In this document: positions 17,127 to 26,563 of the stretch, piece by piece
How the letters are laid out: each line of letters starts with the position of its first letter
How positions within the stretch are numbered: position 1 is the first letter of the stretch
Assembly (NCBI RefSeq): GCF_000745185.1
Contig: NZ_JQNJ01000001.1
Span: 2,007,501-2,071,500 of the forward strand
Origin: Muricauda sp. MAR_2010_75
GTDB taxonomy: Bacteria > Bacteroidota > Bacteroidia > Flavobacteriales > Flavobacteriaceae
Length of the DNA: 64,000 nucleotides
Direction of reading: 5' to 3'
Program-made: the position numbers and the translations under genes
Notes under the pieces: model-generated
What the model saw: only the letters and a program-made list of their open reading frames with translations
The model's database searches: none
Told to the model about the DNA's origin: nothing

Positions 17127-19388
17127 ATGCAAAAAACCTTTGAAATTACTATTTCTGGTCAAGTACAAGGGGTGGGTTTCCGTCCTTTTGTGTATAGTTT
17201 ATCTAAACAATTTCAATTGAGGGGTTCGGTTTGCAATAATCAAGACGGAGTACTAATTCACATCAATGCCTCCGAAGAAAAAGCAACTAATTTTCTGGTT
17301 CAACTACTAGAAAATGCTCCATCAATTTCTATCATTCAATCACATAAGATTTCCGAAATTCCGTTTCAAGAATTCGATGGCTTCAAGATAATTCCTTCAG
17401 AAGCAAAGCATCAAACCAACATTCCGTTAACCCCAGATTTTTCTATTTGCGAATCATGCAAAGCTGAAATTAGGGATAAAAGCAATCGGCGATATGGGTA
17501 TGCTTTTACCACATGCACCAACTGCGGCCCAAGATTTGCGGCGACCACAAAATTTCCTTTTGAGAGGTCAAATACAACGGTTTCTGCCTTTAAAATGTGT
17601 GCTACTTGTCAATCGGAATATATCAATCCTGATGACAGGCGATTTCATTCGCAAACGAATGGCTGCGCCGATTGTGGGATTCAATTAAAACTGCAAGATT
17701 ATGACGGGAGGCAATTTGATGGAGACCATAAGGAGCTAGTTAAGAAAACATCCGACTTCATCCGAAAAGGAAGCATCCTGGCACTTAAAAACACAAATGG
17801 TTATCTGCTATGTTGCGATGCCAATAATAAGTCGGCGATAGAACGTTTACGTGAAAAAAAGCAACGCCCTGCGAAACCTTTTGCCTTGCTCTATCCATCC
17901 TTGGAAAGAATCAAAAAAGACTTTAACCTAAGTGCTACAGAAGAAAATGCACTTACTTCATCTGTAGCTCCCATAGTTATTTTGAACCCGAAGAAGTCTA
18001 TTCCTGACTTGGAACAAGATGGTATCGCTCCAGGATTGAATCAATTCGGTGTTATGTTACCATCATCAGCTTTGCTCACGGTTTTGATGGATGAACTTGG
18101 TACTCCGATCATCGCCACGAGTGGAAATGTTCATGGCTCCCCGATTATCTCGAAAGAATCAGAAGCAATTCAAAAACTATCTGGAGTGGCTGATTATTTC
18201 CTGCATCACGATTTAGAAGTTACTTTTCCTCAGGATGATTCTGTATTTCGGTTTACTGATGAACATCAAATTACACTTCGACGTTCTCGTGGATTAGCTC
18301 CCAACTTTCTGAATATGACACCTTCGGGAAACGAAAAGATACTGGCCATGGGTGCCCATTTAAAGAGCACGTTTACGTTTGTGCCTAATTCGCATACCTA
18401 TATGAGTCCTTATCTTGGAAATCTGGATAGCTATGATGTTTCCGAAAGATTTCAGAATAGTATTGGACAATTTGAAAAGTTGTTTCAAACACAACCGGAA
18501 GTAATTTTGATAGATGCCCATCCACAATATCAAAGTAGCATTTTGGGAAGGGAGTTGGCTGAAAAATGGAATGCGGAATATATCTCCATACAACATCACA
18601 AAGCCCATTTTGCAAGTGTTTTAGGCGAACACGATTTATTTGATTCCAAAGAAAAAATACTAGGTCTAGTTTGGGATGGAACTGGGTTTGGAGAAGACAA
18701 TATGATATGGGGAGGCGAGTCCTTTACGTATCAAAATCACGAAATGGAACGGCTGATTCACTTTGAATATTATGATTGGTTGGCTGCTGATAAAATGGCG
18801 AAAGAACCAAGATTGTCCTTTCTCAGTATACTTCCCAATGCAGAAAAGGAAATTGCCAGGAAGAAGTTTTCCGAAACGGAATGGAAAGTCTATTTAAAAA
18901 TGTTGGAGAACAACCCATTGAAAACATCATCGGTAGGACGCTTGTTTGACGCGGTTGCATCCTTGTTGGGTATAATAGATGTGACTAGCTATGAAGGTGA
19001 GGCTGCAATGCTATTAGAAAATCAAGCAAGAATGTATGTTGGAAATGATGAAGTTGATTTTTTAGCAGGGGTAGTATTTGAAAACATTCCAACAAAAACA
19101 ATTATTCAAAATATTCATCAAGCTATGGTAGATGGTTTCTCAATTCCAAGAATTGCGAATAGTTTTATTCATACGCTAGCGCGCGTGATTTTTAATATAG
19201 CAAAGCAGCATAATTTTAGTTGTATTGCTTGTAGTGGCGGGGTTTTTCAAAATGCTGTACTCATCGAAAAGCTTATAAAACTAGCTGAAAATTCGGGAAT
19301 AAAGTTAAAATTTAATCGTATATTGTCTAGTAACGATGAGAATATTTCGTTCGGTCAGTTATCTTATTATCAGCATATTAAAAAGTAA
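17127..19388 (+). CDS. hypF: Carbamoyltransferase HypF
   Basis: 753 residues, standard length. Domains in order: acylphosphatase (GVGFRPFVYSL, residues 1-90), two zinc fingers (CESC...CTNC and CATC...CADC, about 110-185), YrdC-like (about 200-380) and a Kae1-like carbamoyltransferase (HHKAHFASVLGEH, VWDGTGFGEDN). It makes the thiocarbamoyl group on HypE that becomes the CN ligands of the NiFe cofactor. It starts 7 bases after hypB. Confidence 0.95.
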   Translation: MQKTFEITISGQVQGVGFRPFVYSLSKQFQLRGSVCNNQDGVLIHINASEEKATNFLVQLLENAPSISIIQSHKISEIPFQEFDGFKIIPSEAKHQTNIPLTPDFSICESCKAEIRDKSNRRYGYAFTTCTNCGPRFAATTKFPFERSNTTVSAFKMCATCQSEYINPDDRRFHSQTNGCADCGIQLKLQDYDGRQFDGDHKELVKKTSDFIRKGSILALKNTNGYLLCCDANNKSAIERLREKKQRPAKPFALLYPSLERIKKDFNLSATEENALTSSVAPIVILNPKKSIPDLEQDGIAPGLNQFGVMLPSSALLTVLMDELGTPIIATSGNVHGSPIISKESEAIQKLSGVADYFLHHDLEVTFPQDDSVFRFTDEHQITLRRSRGLAPNFLNMTPSGNEKILAMGAHLKSTFTFVPNSHTYMSPYLGNLDSYDVSERFQNSIGQFEKLFQTQPEVILIDAHPQYQSSILGRELAEKWNAEYISIQHHKAHFASVLGEHDLFDSKEKILGLVWDGTGFGEDNMIWGGESFTYQNHEMERLIHFEYYDWLAADKMAKEPRLSFLSILPNAEKEIARKKFSETEWKVYLKMLENNPLKTSSVGRLFDAVASLLGIIDVTSYEGEAAMLLENQARMYVGNDEVDFLAGVVFENIPTKTIIQNIHQAMVDGFSIPRIANSFIHTLARVIFNIAKQHNFSCIACSGGVFQNAVLIEKLIKLAENSGIKLKFNRILSSNDENISFGQLSYYQHIKK

Positions 19389-19391
19389 ATT

Positions 19392-19667
19392 ATGTGTTTA
19401 GCGATTCCAGGTAAAATCAAGAGTATTGAAATGCAGTATGATGGCAAGGTGCGCATGGCTAAAGTGTTATTTGGCGGTATAACCAAAGAGGCCAGTTTAG
19501 AAATGCTGCCTGATGCCGATATTGACGATTATGTATTGGTACACGTTGGTGTTGCCATCAGCAAAGTAGATGAAGAAGAAGCGCAAAAAACGTTTAAGTA
19601 TCTGGAAGAGATTGGGGAACTGGGAGACCTTACCGATGTAGATGAATATTTGCCAAAAACTAATTAA
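19392..19667 (+). CDS. hypC: Hydrogenase assembly chaperone HypC
   Basis: 91 residues with the invariant N-terminus MCLAIPGKI; Cys2 binds iron with HypD and contacts the large subunit before nickel insertion. The C-terminus DLTDVDEYLPKTN is acidic, as usual. It begins 3 bases after hypF and is followed by a 97-base gap before hypD, unusually long for this compact cluster. Confidence 0.95.
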   Translation: MCLAIPGKIKSIEMQYDGKVRMAKVLFGGITKEASLEMLPDADIDDYVLVHVGVAISKVDEEEAQKTFKYLEEIGELGDLTDVDEYLPKTN

Positions 19668-19706
19668 AACCGTTTGCCGTGAAATGATCCATTACAAACA
19701 TTACAT

Positions 19707-19722
19707 TCAATTTGCAAATTGA
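19707..19722. promoter_or_regulatory. Perfect 16-bp palindrome before hypD
   Basis: TCAATTTGCAAATTGA is its own reverse complement and lies in the 97-base hypC-hypD gap, 42 bases before the hypD ATG. It could be an operator for a second promoter, or chance in AT-rich DNA. No T-run follows, so it is not a typical terminator. Confidence 0.35.
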
Positions 19723-19764
19723 GCGAATTACATCTGACCAATTAATAAAAATAAAAATCTACAG

Positions 19765-20859
19765 ATGAAATACATGTCTGAATACCGCGACCCTGAACTC
19801 GCAAAAAAATATTTGGAAGAAATAAAGAACACCGTTTCTAGACCTTGGTCGATTATGGAAGTTTGTGGTGGGCAAACACATAGCCTTGTGAAAAATGGTA
19901 TCATTGAAATGTTACCGGATTCGGTTACTATGATTCATGGACCCGGGTGCCCCGTTTGTGTGACTCCTTTGAATTTAATCGATAAAGCGGTGTATCTCGC
20001 CTCAGACAAAGGAGTGATTCTTTGCTCCTTTGGAGATATGCTGAGAGTGCCTGGTTCTCAAAAAAGTTTGCTTGAAGCAAAAGCAGAAGGAGCCGATGTA
20101 CGGATTTTATATTCTCCCTTAGAGGCTGTAAAAATTGCCGAAGACAATCCGGATAAAGAAGTTGTTTTCTTTGCCGTTGGCTTTGAAACAACGGCTCCGG
20201 CAAATGCCTTGTCGGTAGTGCACGCGCATCGTAGAGGCGTAAAAAACTATTCTATTTTGGCATCGCATGTCTTGGTGCCACCAGCAATAAAAGCGGTAAT
20301 CGATGATGAGGAAAGTAAAATAGATGGCTTTTTGGCTGCTGGTCATGTATGTACCATAATGGGCAATACGGAGTATCATCCAATATCGGCCAAATATAAA
20401 GTGCCGATCGTGGTTACGGGTTTTGAACCTTTAGATGTGCTGCAAGGTATTTTGATGGTTATCCGTCAATTAGAGCAAAGTAAGTCTGAAGTTGAAAATC
20501 AATACGCTAGAATCGTTCGGGAGGAAGGTAATCGTGATGCTCAAAAAGTCATTGATGAAGTTTTTGAAGTTAGACATCAGATGTGGCGGGGTATTGGGGA
20601 AATTCCTGATAGCGGCTATGCCGTTCGTGAGAAATATGCAGCGTTTGATGCTACAAAAAAATTTAGTGTCACGATTGAAGAGGCACCTGAAAACCCAGAC
20701 TGTATTTCAGGTCAGGTTATGAAGGGAATCAAAAAGCCTTTTGAGTGCTCTCAATTTGGTAAAGCGTGTAAACCTACAAATCCACTTGGTGCGCCCATGG
20801 TCAGTAGTGAAGGGGCTTGTGCTGCCTATTATCACTTTTCCGGACTAGTTGAAGCTTAA
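19765..20859 (+). CDS. hypD: Hydrogenase formation protein HypD
   Basis: 364 residues. Key motifs: EVCGGQTH near the N-terminus, [27 protein letters not shown], and a C-terminal [4Fe-4S] site built from CISG, CSQF, CKP and GACAAYY. It is the scaffold on which the Fe(CN)2CO unit is assembled together with HypC and HypE. The end overlaps possible upstream starts of hypE; the chosen hypE ATG lies 10 bases after the stop. Confidence 0.95.
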   Translation: MKYMSEYRDPELAKKYLEEIKNTVSRPWSIMEVCGGQTHSLVKNGIIEMLPDSVTMIHGPGCPVCVTPLNLIDKAVYLASDKGVILCSFGDMLRVPGSQKSLLEAKAEGADVRILYSPLEAVKIAEDNPDKEVVFFAVGFETTAPANALSVVHAHRRGVKNYSILASHVLVPPAIKAVIDDEESKIDGFLAAGHVCTIMGNTEYHPISAKYKVPIVVTGFEPLDVLQGILMVIRQLEQSKSEVENQYARIVREEGNRDAQKVIDEVFEVRHQMWRGIGEIPDSGYAVREKYAAFDATKKFSVTIEEAPENPDCISGQVMKGIKKPFECSQFGKACKPTNPLGAPMVSSEGACAAYYHFSGLVEA

Positions 20860-20869
20860 TCGAAACCAA

Positions 20870-21931
20870 ATGCCGGAGAACAACAAAATACGCGTGCAGC
20901 TGCAATGCCCCATGCCTAAACTTGACTTTGATGTCATCACTTTAGGGCATGGAAGTGGCGGAGTACTAACCAACAGACTTTTAGATAGTGGTGTTTTTGA
21001 TCTGCTGAAAAACGATATCCTCGACGAACGCCATGATGGTGCATTTTTAGAGTTGCATGGCAAAACGGCTTTTTCTACAGATAGCTTTTTAGTGTCTCCC
21101 ATATTTTTCCCCGGGGGAAATATTGGAGAGTTGGCCGTAAACGGAACGGTCAATGATCTGGCAATGTGCGGGGCTACGCCCAAATATCTCTCGTTAAGTT
21201 TTATCATTGAGGAAGGACTTCCAGTAAAAGAATTTTGGGATATTCTGGTAGCCATCAAATTCGCTTGTGAAAAAGCAGGCGTGCAAATCGTTACTGGCGA
21301 TACTAAAGTGGTTGAAAAGGGTAAGGGCGACAAAATTTTCGTGAACACTTCAGGTGTCGGACCTATTCATCCCAAAGCAAATATCCGCGTAAAAAATATA
21401 TCCGTAGGAGACAAAATAATTATTAGTGGAAATGTTGCATCTCACGGAATGGCTATCATGTCGGTTCGTGAAGGTTTAGAATTCGGCTCTGAAATCAAGA
21501 GTGATACCACCAATCTAAATCATACCATACTACGATTGATTGAGCTGTTTGGAGAAAGTATTCATTTATTGACTGACCCGACACGGGGTGGTGTTGCAAC
21601 AGTATTGAAAGAAATTGCACAATCTTCTGAAATAGGTATCGACTTGTTTCAAAGAGATTTTCCTATGGATGAACAGGTGGCAAGTGCCTGCGAATTATTA
21701 GGCTTGGACCCTTTATACGTAGCAAACGAAGGACTCTTTATTGCTTTCGTATCTGAGTCTGTAGCAGATGCCGTTTTGACTGCTTTGCAAGAAGATGAGA
21801 ATGGTCAAAATGCTCGTATTATAGGAAGCGTCGTTGCGGAACATCCCAAACAAGTCATTATGGAAAGTGCAATAGGAGGTAAGAGGGTTATAAGTATGCT
21901 TCCCGGAGAACAATTGCCTAGAATTTGTTAA
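20870..21931 (+). CDS. hypE: Carbamoyl dehydratase HypE
   Basis: 353 residues from the ATG at 20870; a TTG at 20849 would overlap hypD and is less likely. It has the PurM/AIR-synthase-like fold with TLGHGSGG, STDSFLVSP, AVNGTVNDLAMCGA, GDTKVVEKG and TDPTRGGVAT. The C-terminus is PRIC: the terminal Cys receives the carbamoyl group from HypF and is dehydrated to thiocyanate. The NHL-repeat gene starts one base after the stop. Confidence 0.95.
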   Translation: MPENNKIRVQLQCPMPKLDFDVITLGHGSGGVLTNRLLDSGVFDLLKNDILDERHDGAFLELHGKTAFSTDSFLVSPIFFPGGNIGELAVNGTVNDLAMCGATPKYLSLSFIIEEGLPVKEFWDILVAIKFACEKAGVQIVTGDTKVVEKGKGDKIFVNTSGVGPIHPKANIRVKNISVGDKIIISGNVASHGMAIMSVREGLEFGSEIKSDTTNLNHTILRLIELFGESIHLLTDPTRGGVATVLKEIAQSSEIGIDLFQRDFPMDEQVASACELLGLDPLYVANEGLFIAFVSESVADAVLTALQEDENGQNARIIGSVVAEHPKQVIMESAIGGKRVISMLPGEQLPRIC

Positions 21932-21932
21932 T

Positions 21933-23027
21933 ATGAATTTTGAAACGCTAGGCAAACATGTTACCGATTCTTATGTTTTTAAAGGTTCCGAGGAAATGCC
22001 ATTCTTGGCTCCAAGAGGAGTTTTTACTATGGAGAATAAACTCTTTGTTTCCGATACGGGGCGTAATCGCATTTTTATCTGGAATGAAATTCCCAAGACA
22101 GAATATCAAGAACCCGATATTGTTTTGGGTCAGGTCGATGCCACAGAAACGGGTCGTAATGCGGGTGGAATTGCAACTGCAAGTACATTACATTATCCAT
22201 CGGGAATATGGAGCAATGGCACTATCGTTATCGTTGCAGATGCTTGGAACCATCGCGTGCTTATTTGGCATTCGTTACCCACTCAAAATGGGCAGCCAGC
22301 GGATGTAGTGTTGGGGCAGCCCGATTTTGAATCAAATCAACCCAACGTTTCGGGTATTGGAAACGACCCTTCTGCACAAACCTTAAACTGGCCGTACGGA
22401 GTTTTCTCAGATGGAGAAAGCCTTTGGATAGCAGATACAGGGAATCGGAGGATATTGTTCTATGACGGGATTCCAATGACCAATTTTGCTCCGGCGGATG
22501 AAGTCATAGGAAAACCGGATTTCACGAACAGGGATTATGAAAATCATGAACCCATTTGGCCCTATTCCGTTAAGGTAAATGCCAAAAGACAAATGGTCGT
22601 AGCCGACACTCAATTCTACCGTTCATTAGTTTGGAATGATGCTGACAAAGCATTTTCAAAACCAGCGGATAGTATTATTGGACAAGCCGATTTTGATGCT
22701 TGTGGACAAAATCAGTTTGGCTTGTTTCCCTCTTCAAAATCGTTAAACTGGATATATGATGCTTGTTTCTATAAAGACGGGATACTAGTAAATGATACTG
22801 GGAATAGTAGAGTATTATGGTTTGATAAAATCCCAACGAAAAACAATCCCGAAGCAACAGCGGTCATTGGGAAACGAGATTTTAAAACAGGAAGCGAAAA
22901 TAAAGAAACCTTGATGGGAACTTCAAGCTCCTTGTATTGGCCTTTTTCAATAACTACAAAAGAAAATAAACTAATCATTGCCGATACTGGAAATCATCGG
23001 GTAGTGATAACGGATTTAAAGCTCTAA
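21933..23027 (+). CDS. NHL-repeat beta-propeller protein of the hydrogenase cluster
   Basis: 364 residues with six repeats, each containing a variant of VSDTGRNRIFIW (VADAWNHRVLIW, IADTGNRRILFY, VADTQFYRSLVW, VNDTGNSRVLWF, IADTGNHRVVIT), enough for one six-bladed propeller. No signal peptide, so cytosolic. Start ATG 21933, one base after hypE, so co-translated. NHL propellers bind protein or ligand partners; as I recall, such genes occur with group 2a hydrogenases elsewhere. Role unproven. Last gene of the cluster; converges on a nickel transporter gene with a 4-base overlap. Confidence 0.88.
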   Translation: MNFETLGKHVTDSYVFKGSEEMPFLAPRGVFTMENKLFVSDTGRNRIFIWNEIPKTEYQEPDIVLGQVDATETGRNAGGIATASTLHYPSGIWSNGTIVIVADAWNHRVLIWHSLPTQNGQPADVVLGQPDFESNQPNVSGIGNDPSAQTLNWPYGVFSDGESLWIADTGNRRILFYDGIPMTNFAPADEVIGKPDFTNRDYENHEPIWPYSVKVNAKRQMVVADTQFYRSLVWNDADKAFSKPADSIIGQADFDACGQNQFGLFPSSKSLNWIYDACFYKDGILVNDTGNSRVLWFDKIPTKNNPEATAVIGKRDFKTGSENKETLMGTSSSLYWPFSITTKENKLIIADTGNHRVVITDLKL

Positions 23028-23731
23028 AGACTAAGATACAGCCAGTAAACACCTATAGCAATTGCGAAAACTCCTCCCGATAAGCGCACCATTTTAAAAA
23101 GAGATTTACTGTTTTGTTTTTTGGAGTACCTCGCTAATTGTCCAAGTAAGAATGTATAAATCGTCATAGCCAATAGTGTTCCTAATCCGAAGCCAATGAT
23201 GTATTGAATACTATCAAATTTATTTTCAAATCCCAATACCGGAAGGAGTAAAACAAAATGTGCTATTCCTGCGAGTCCATGTAAAACCCCAATCCCAAAA
23301 GAAGTCCATTGATTTTGCTTAACCTTTTTGCTATGAGCGTGACCATGGTTTAGCATGTTTTTGTCATGCTCATGTTCGTGTATATGAATATAGGGCTCTT
23401 CCGCATTGTGCACATGCGGATGTTTGTGGTTTTTTCTTTTGCCGAAAATACTGTATAATGCCCAGAGTCCCACGACAATTAAAACGGCGCCAACTAGCTG
23501 TTCACTATGTTCCGATATTTTCTCTATTGGAATGTATTGCCGAAATAGGAGAAAAAGCAACCCTATCAAAAGCATTCCGGTCAGATGTCCAAAACCCCAG
23601 AACAAACCTATTTTCCAGACTTTTCGTCTCGTTTCAATCGCCAAAGGGGTAACCGCAGCCAAATGGTCTGGTCCTGAAACCACATGTAATATTGAAGCTG
23701 CAATACCGGCAAGTAAAGGAAAGCTCATCAT
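23024..23731 (-). CDS. Nickel/cobalt transporter-like membrane protein with His-rich loop
   Basis: 235 residues with about six membrane helices. The first helix holds HVVSGPDHLAAV, matching the H-x4-D-H type motif of NiCoT/UreH-like metal permeases. A cytoplasmic loop around residues 95-135 is very His-rich (HKHPHVHNAE, HIHEHEHDK, HGHAHSKK), typical of metal handling. A second helix GVLHGLAGIAHFVLLLPVLG carries a further His motif. Placed next to the hydrogenase cluster, it most likely imports nickel for the cofactor. It is transcribed toward the cluster, from its own promoter in the gap to the right. Confidence 0.82.
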   Translation of the reverse strand: MMSFPLLAGIAASILHVVSGPDHLAAVTPLAIETRRKVWKIGLFWGFGHLTGMLLIGLLFLLFRQYIPIEKISEHSEQLVGAVLIVVGLWALYSIFGKRKNHKHPHVHNAEEPYIHIHEHEHDKNMLNHGHAHSKKVKQNQWTSFGIGVLHGLAGIAHFVLLLPVLGFENKFDSIQYIIGFGLGTLLAMTIYTFLLGQLARYSKKQNSKSLFKMVRLSGGVFAIAIGVYWLYLSL

Positions 23732-24076
23732 TCGATTTACAAAAGAACAATGTAGTGAAATTTCTTGTCAAAATTGTTTCTGATACGCTTTTCAATTCGC
23801 TCTACGTTGTTACAAAATATACATTTCATTATTTAGCTCTTTAAAGTGAAAATCCTAGGCCGTTATAAATCATAATTATGGTCCTATTAATCGGCCGTTT
23901 TAGGGGAAAGCTCAGAGAAGTTGGGCAAACTTTAAGATTCAGTTCCATTTTCCGTTCTTTTTAGTAGTATCGGGAATTAACCTTTTACGGAACTAATCGC
24001 TGACTGTAGAGTTAAACAAAGTTGCGGAATTATGCTACCTCAAAATAATCGTTTTATTGAACTTTTGACAGAGTGA
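23732..24076. other. Gene-free stretch, 345 bp
   Basis: No convincing coding frame. It must contain the promoter of the nickel transporter (reading left). It includes short AT-rich dyads such as CATAATTATG near 23872, but no clear terminator, tRNA or riboswitch fold that I can recognise. Confidence 0.5.
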
Positions 24077-24712
24077 TTATAACCAAAACTCCTTTTTATT
24101 TTTATCATTCCCAAAAATATGCGGATAATGTTCTCTGGCATTCGCCTCCATGAAATCCAAAGGAACATCCTCAAAATGGCCGTAGTCTTCAAGATATTCC
24201 ATAAATTCTTTTCCCTCATTATTGTACTCTTGGAATATTGAATCATTTTCGCCATCAAAATCCAAGGGCTGAACATTGCACATTTTGCACAATGACCGAT
24301 TAAATGCCGGTGAGGCCTTCAACCATTTCTCTTCCAATAAAAGATCTACCATGCCATGTGGAGTCAATTCATTAGTTCCGAACTTTTCGGTAAGCCTGTC
24401 TATTGCTATATGGTTCTTGACTTTTGCCAAACGGATTCTTGCCGGTATTCCCAAGGAGCGTAACCCGGCAATTAGAATGATGGATTTATCTATACAATGA
24501 CCCTTTTTTTGCTTCACAAGGTTACTGGCTTTAAAATGCTCCTTTGAAAAACTTAAAAAATAGGGATCGTATCTAAATGAATCTCTTACCTTAACATATA
24601 ATAGTTTGGCTTTCTCTTTTGGCAAAAGGGAATCGTCTTTAAAATCACGGACGAACTCCTGAATTTCATCTGATTCGAAATCAAAATAGTATGTCTGGGA
24701 TAGAAAATCCAT
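24077..24712 (-). CDS. Transglutaminase-like domain protein
   Basis: 211 residues, cytosolic. The transglutaminase-like core is visible: KKGHCIDKSIILIAGLRSLGIPARI (nucleophile Cys) and HGMVDLLLEEKWLKASPAFN. The segment corresponding to the usual DPT after the Trp reads SPA, so the third catalytic residue appears to be missing or replaced. The domain could be a cysteine protease-like or non-catalytic member. No clear partner; the next gene on the same strand is a secreted protein 121 bases upstream. Confidence 0.78.
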   Translation of the reverse strand: MDFLSQTYYFDFESDEIQEFVRDFKDDSLLPKEKAKLLYVKVRDSFRYDPYFLSFSKEHFKASNLVKQKKGHCIDKSIILIAGLRSLGIPARIRLAKVKNHIAIDRLTEKFGTNELTPHGMVDLLLEEKWLKASPAFNRSLCKMCNVQPLDFDGENDSIFQEYNNEGKEFMEYLEDYGHFEDVPLDFMEANAREHYPHIFGNDKNKKEFWL

Positions 24713-24833
24713 TTGTCACTCAATAATTACTTTCAAAATCCTTTGATTGTACTTTTCAATAGTGTATGATTTACCATACTTTTTATTTTTCATGAACCTT
24801 ACGCCCGCTCAGCCTTTTGTTATTGTAATAAAG

Positions 24834-25610
24834 TTAATCCAGATAATTGTTTTTTCGGTAGGCCAAACTTTTTCTTTCAAGAAAACTCCAGATTTTGAGT
24901 TTATCCCGACTTTGAACGGTAGAGTTGAAAATTGTATCCACAGCGCAATAATATATGAAATCATCTATCTTTTCTGATGGTATTTTTAGTCTTTCTTTAT
25001 AGAGGGAATCCGGATAAGAATTCCTTATCGTCTGAATCTCTTTTTCTAGTTTGTCCACGGAAACAGAATTTCTCAACTTTTTGTTGTGACCCGTTATTTC
25101 ATCGATAAGCCTGTGCAGCAGTTGCTCCTGCATAGCTAAGAAAAGTTTTCTTTCATTTAAGGATAATGGTTTAACTTCTGCGTTTGGCAGTCGTAAGGAG
25201 GTAGAACTTACAGTGGGTTTAAATTTCATGGACTGAATGTCCATATGGAGATTCCCCGATAAGTTATACGGTGTTACTACAACTTCATCTAATTCAGTTA
25301 GGGACTCCTCCAAAGCCACAGTTACTAATTCACTTTCTATAATCTTGTCATCAACTACCAAAAATGATTTGTCAAATTGGATTGCCGAAAACCACAATGT
25401 ATCGTTAACACTTGCCTTAATTCTGAAGTACCCATATTGATTTGTAATTGTGGCTTGATTTTTCCGGGTGTTTATTACATGAACATCCGAGACGTCCGTA
25501 GTATTGCTTTCTACTTTACCCTTTAATTCCATAGAAAGTTTTTGAGCACTTGAAACCAAACAAGAGAAAAAAACTATACAGAAAATGAGATTATTGAACT
25601 TCAAAATCAT
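24834..25610 (-). CDS. Exported protein with carboxypeptidase-regulatory-like domain
   Basis: 258 residues. An N-terminal signal peptide (hydrophobic stretch ending near SSAQ) is followed by a CarboxypepD_reg-like domain (GKVESNTTDVSDVHVINTR, then YGYFRIKASVNDTLWFSA, and ALEESLTELDEVVVTPY), the module that often precedes TonB receptors in Bacteroidota. Here no beta-barrel follows; the C-terminal 120 residues are helical and polar. Probably periplasmic. Function unknown. Confidence 0.8.
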   Translation of the reverse strand: MILKFNNLIFCIVFFSCLVSSAQKLSMELKGKVESNTTDVSDVHVINTRKNQATITNQYGYFRIKASVNDTLWFSAIQFDKSFLVVDDKIIESELVTVALEESLTELDEVVVTPYNLSGNLHMDIQSMKFKPTVSSTSLRLPNAEVKPLSLNERKLFLAMQEQLLHRLIDEITGHNKKLRNSVSVDKLEKEIQTIRNSYPDSLYKERLKIPSEKIDDFIYYCAVDTIFNSTVQSRDKLKIWSFLERKSLAYRKNNYLD

Positions 25611-25771
25611 ATCCTTTGGTATTTTTCTCCTAAAAGAAACAGTTCATCAATCGTTTTTTGAACTTTAATATACAATATAAGGAATCAGACTATTGTAAAA
25701 ACTCTAGAGAATTTTTAGTAAAAAAAGGAGAATAATAGCAATAATTACTAATATTCTTCTAAATTTACTAA

Positions 25772-26563
25772 ATGCAGCTCGCCGATTTTATCAAAAGTAG
25801 ATTGTCAGTGGAAGAATATTCCTTCTCCCGAGATGAATATATGGCTTATTCAGGGAAGGACGCAAATGCTGTTGCAACGGATTTGGCCTATTTATCCGAG
25901 AAAGGAGAAATCATTGCCTTAAGAAAAGGGTTCTACCTTATTATACCACCAAGGTATTCAAAGCTGAGTGTTATACCATTGGAGCTTTATGTCAATAAAC
26001 TATTTGTACACTTGGGCAAACCCTATTACATTGGATTATACTCGGCAGCACAATTACATGGAGCGGCCCATCAACAAGCACAGACTGAATATATAATCAC
26101 CGAAGGTACTAGAATGTTGGATATTCATAAAAAGAATATAGCCATAAACTTTTTTCTTACCTCTAACTGGCCTCAGGCCAATATTGTCCAAAAAAGATCT
26201 GATGCTGGTTATTTTAATGTTTCAGATCCATTACTGACCATTGTGGATTTAATATACCATCAAAGAAAGCTAGGAGGAATAAACAGAATGTTGGCAAATA
26301 TTGAGGAACTTTTAGAAGAAGTTGAAGGAAGTGAAATGAATTCCTTATTGCAATGGTATCCGCATAAAAGTGTTTTACAACGATTGGGTTTTTTGATGGA
26401 TTATGTAAACCCAAAAAATGATTTGCTTGAGCCACTTATTGTGTATTTGGAAAGGCATGGTTTTTACCCTGTACTGTTGAATACATCGGATAAAATCAAA
26501 CCAGGTGCGGTAGATAACAAATGGAAAGTTGATGTGAACTTAGCCCTTGAAAGCGATATATGA
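25772..26563 (+). CDS. abiEi: AbiEi-type antitoxin of a type IV toxin-antitoxin system
   Basis: 263 residues. An N-terminal winged-helix-like region (DEYMAYSGKDANAVATDLAYLSEKGEIIALRKGFYLI) is followed by the AbiEi domain including YYIGLYSAAQLHGAAHQ. This family represses its own promoter and counteracts the AbiEii toxin. The stop overlaps the start of the toxin gene by 4 bases (ATGA). It is probably the first gene of a four-gene defence operon. The 161-base upstream gap is AT-rich and should hold the promoter. Confidence 0.88.
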   Translation: MQLADFIKSRLSVEEYSFSRDEYMAYSGKDANAVATDLAYLSEKGEIIALRKGFYLIIPPRYSKLSVIPLELYVNKLFVHLGKPYYIGLYSAAQLHGAAHQQAQTEYIITEGTRMLDIHKKNIAINFFLTSNWPQANIVQKRSDAGYFNVSDPLLTIVDLIYHQRKLGGINRMLANIEELLEEVEGSEMNSLLQWYPHKSVLQRLGFLMDYVNPKNDLLEPLIVYLERHGFYPVLLNTSDKIKPGAVDNKWKVDVNLALESDI

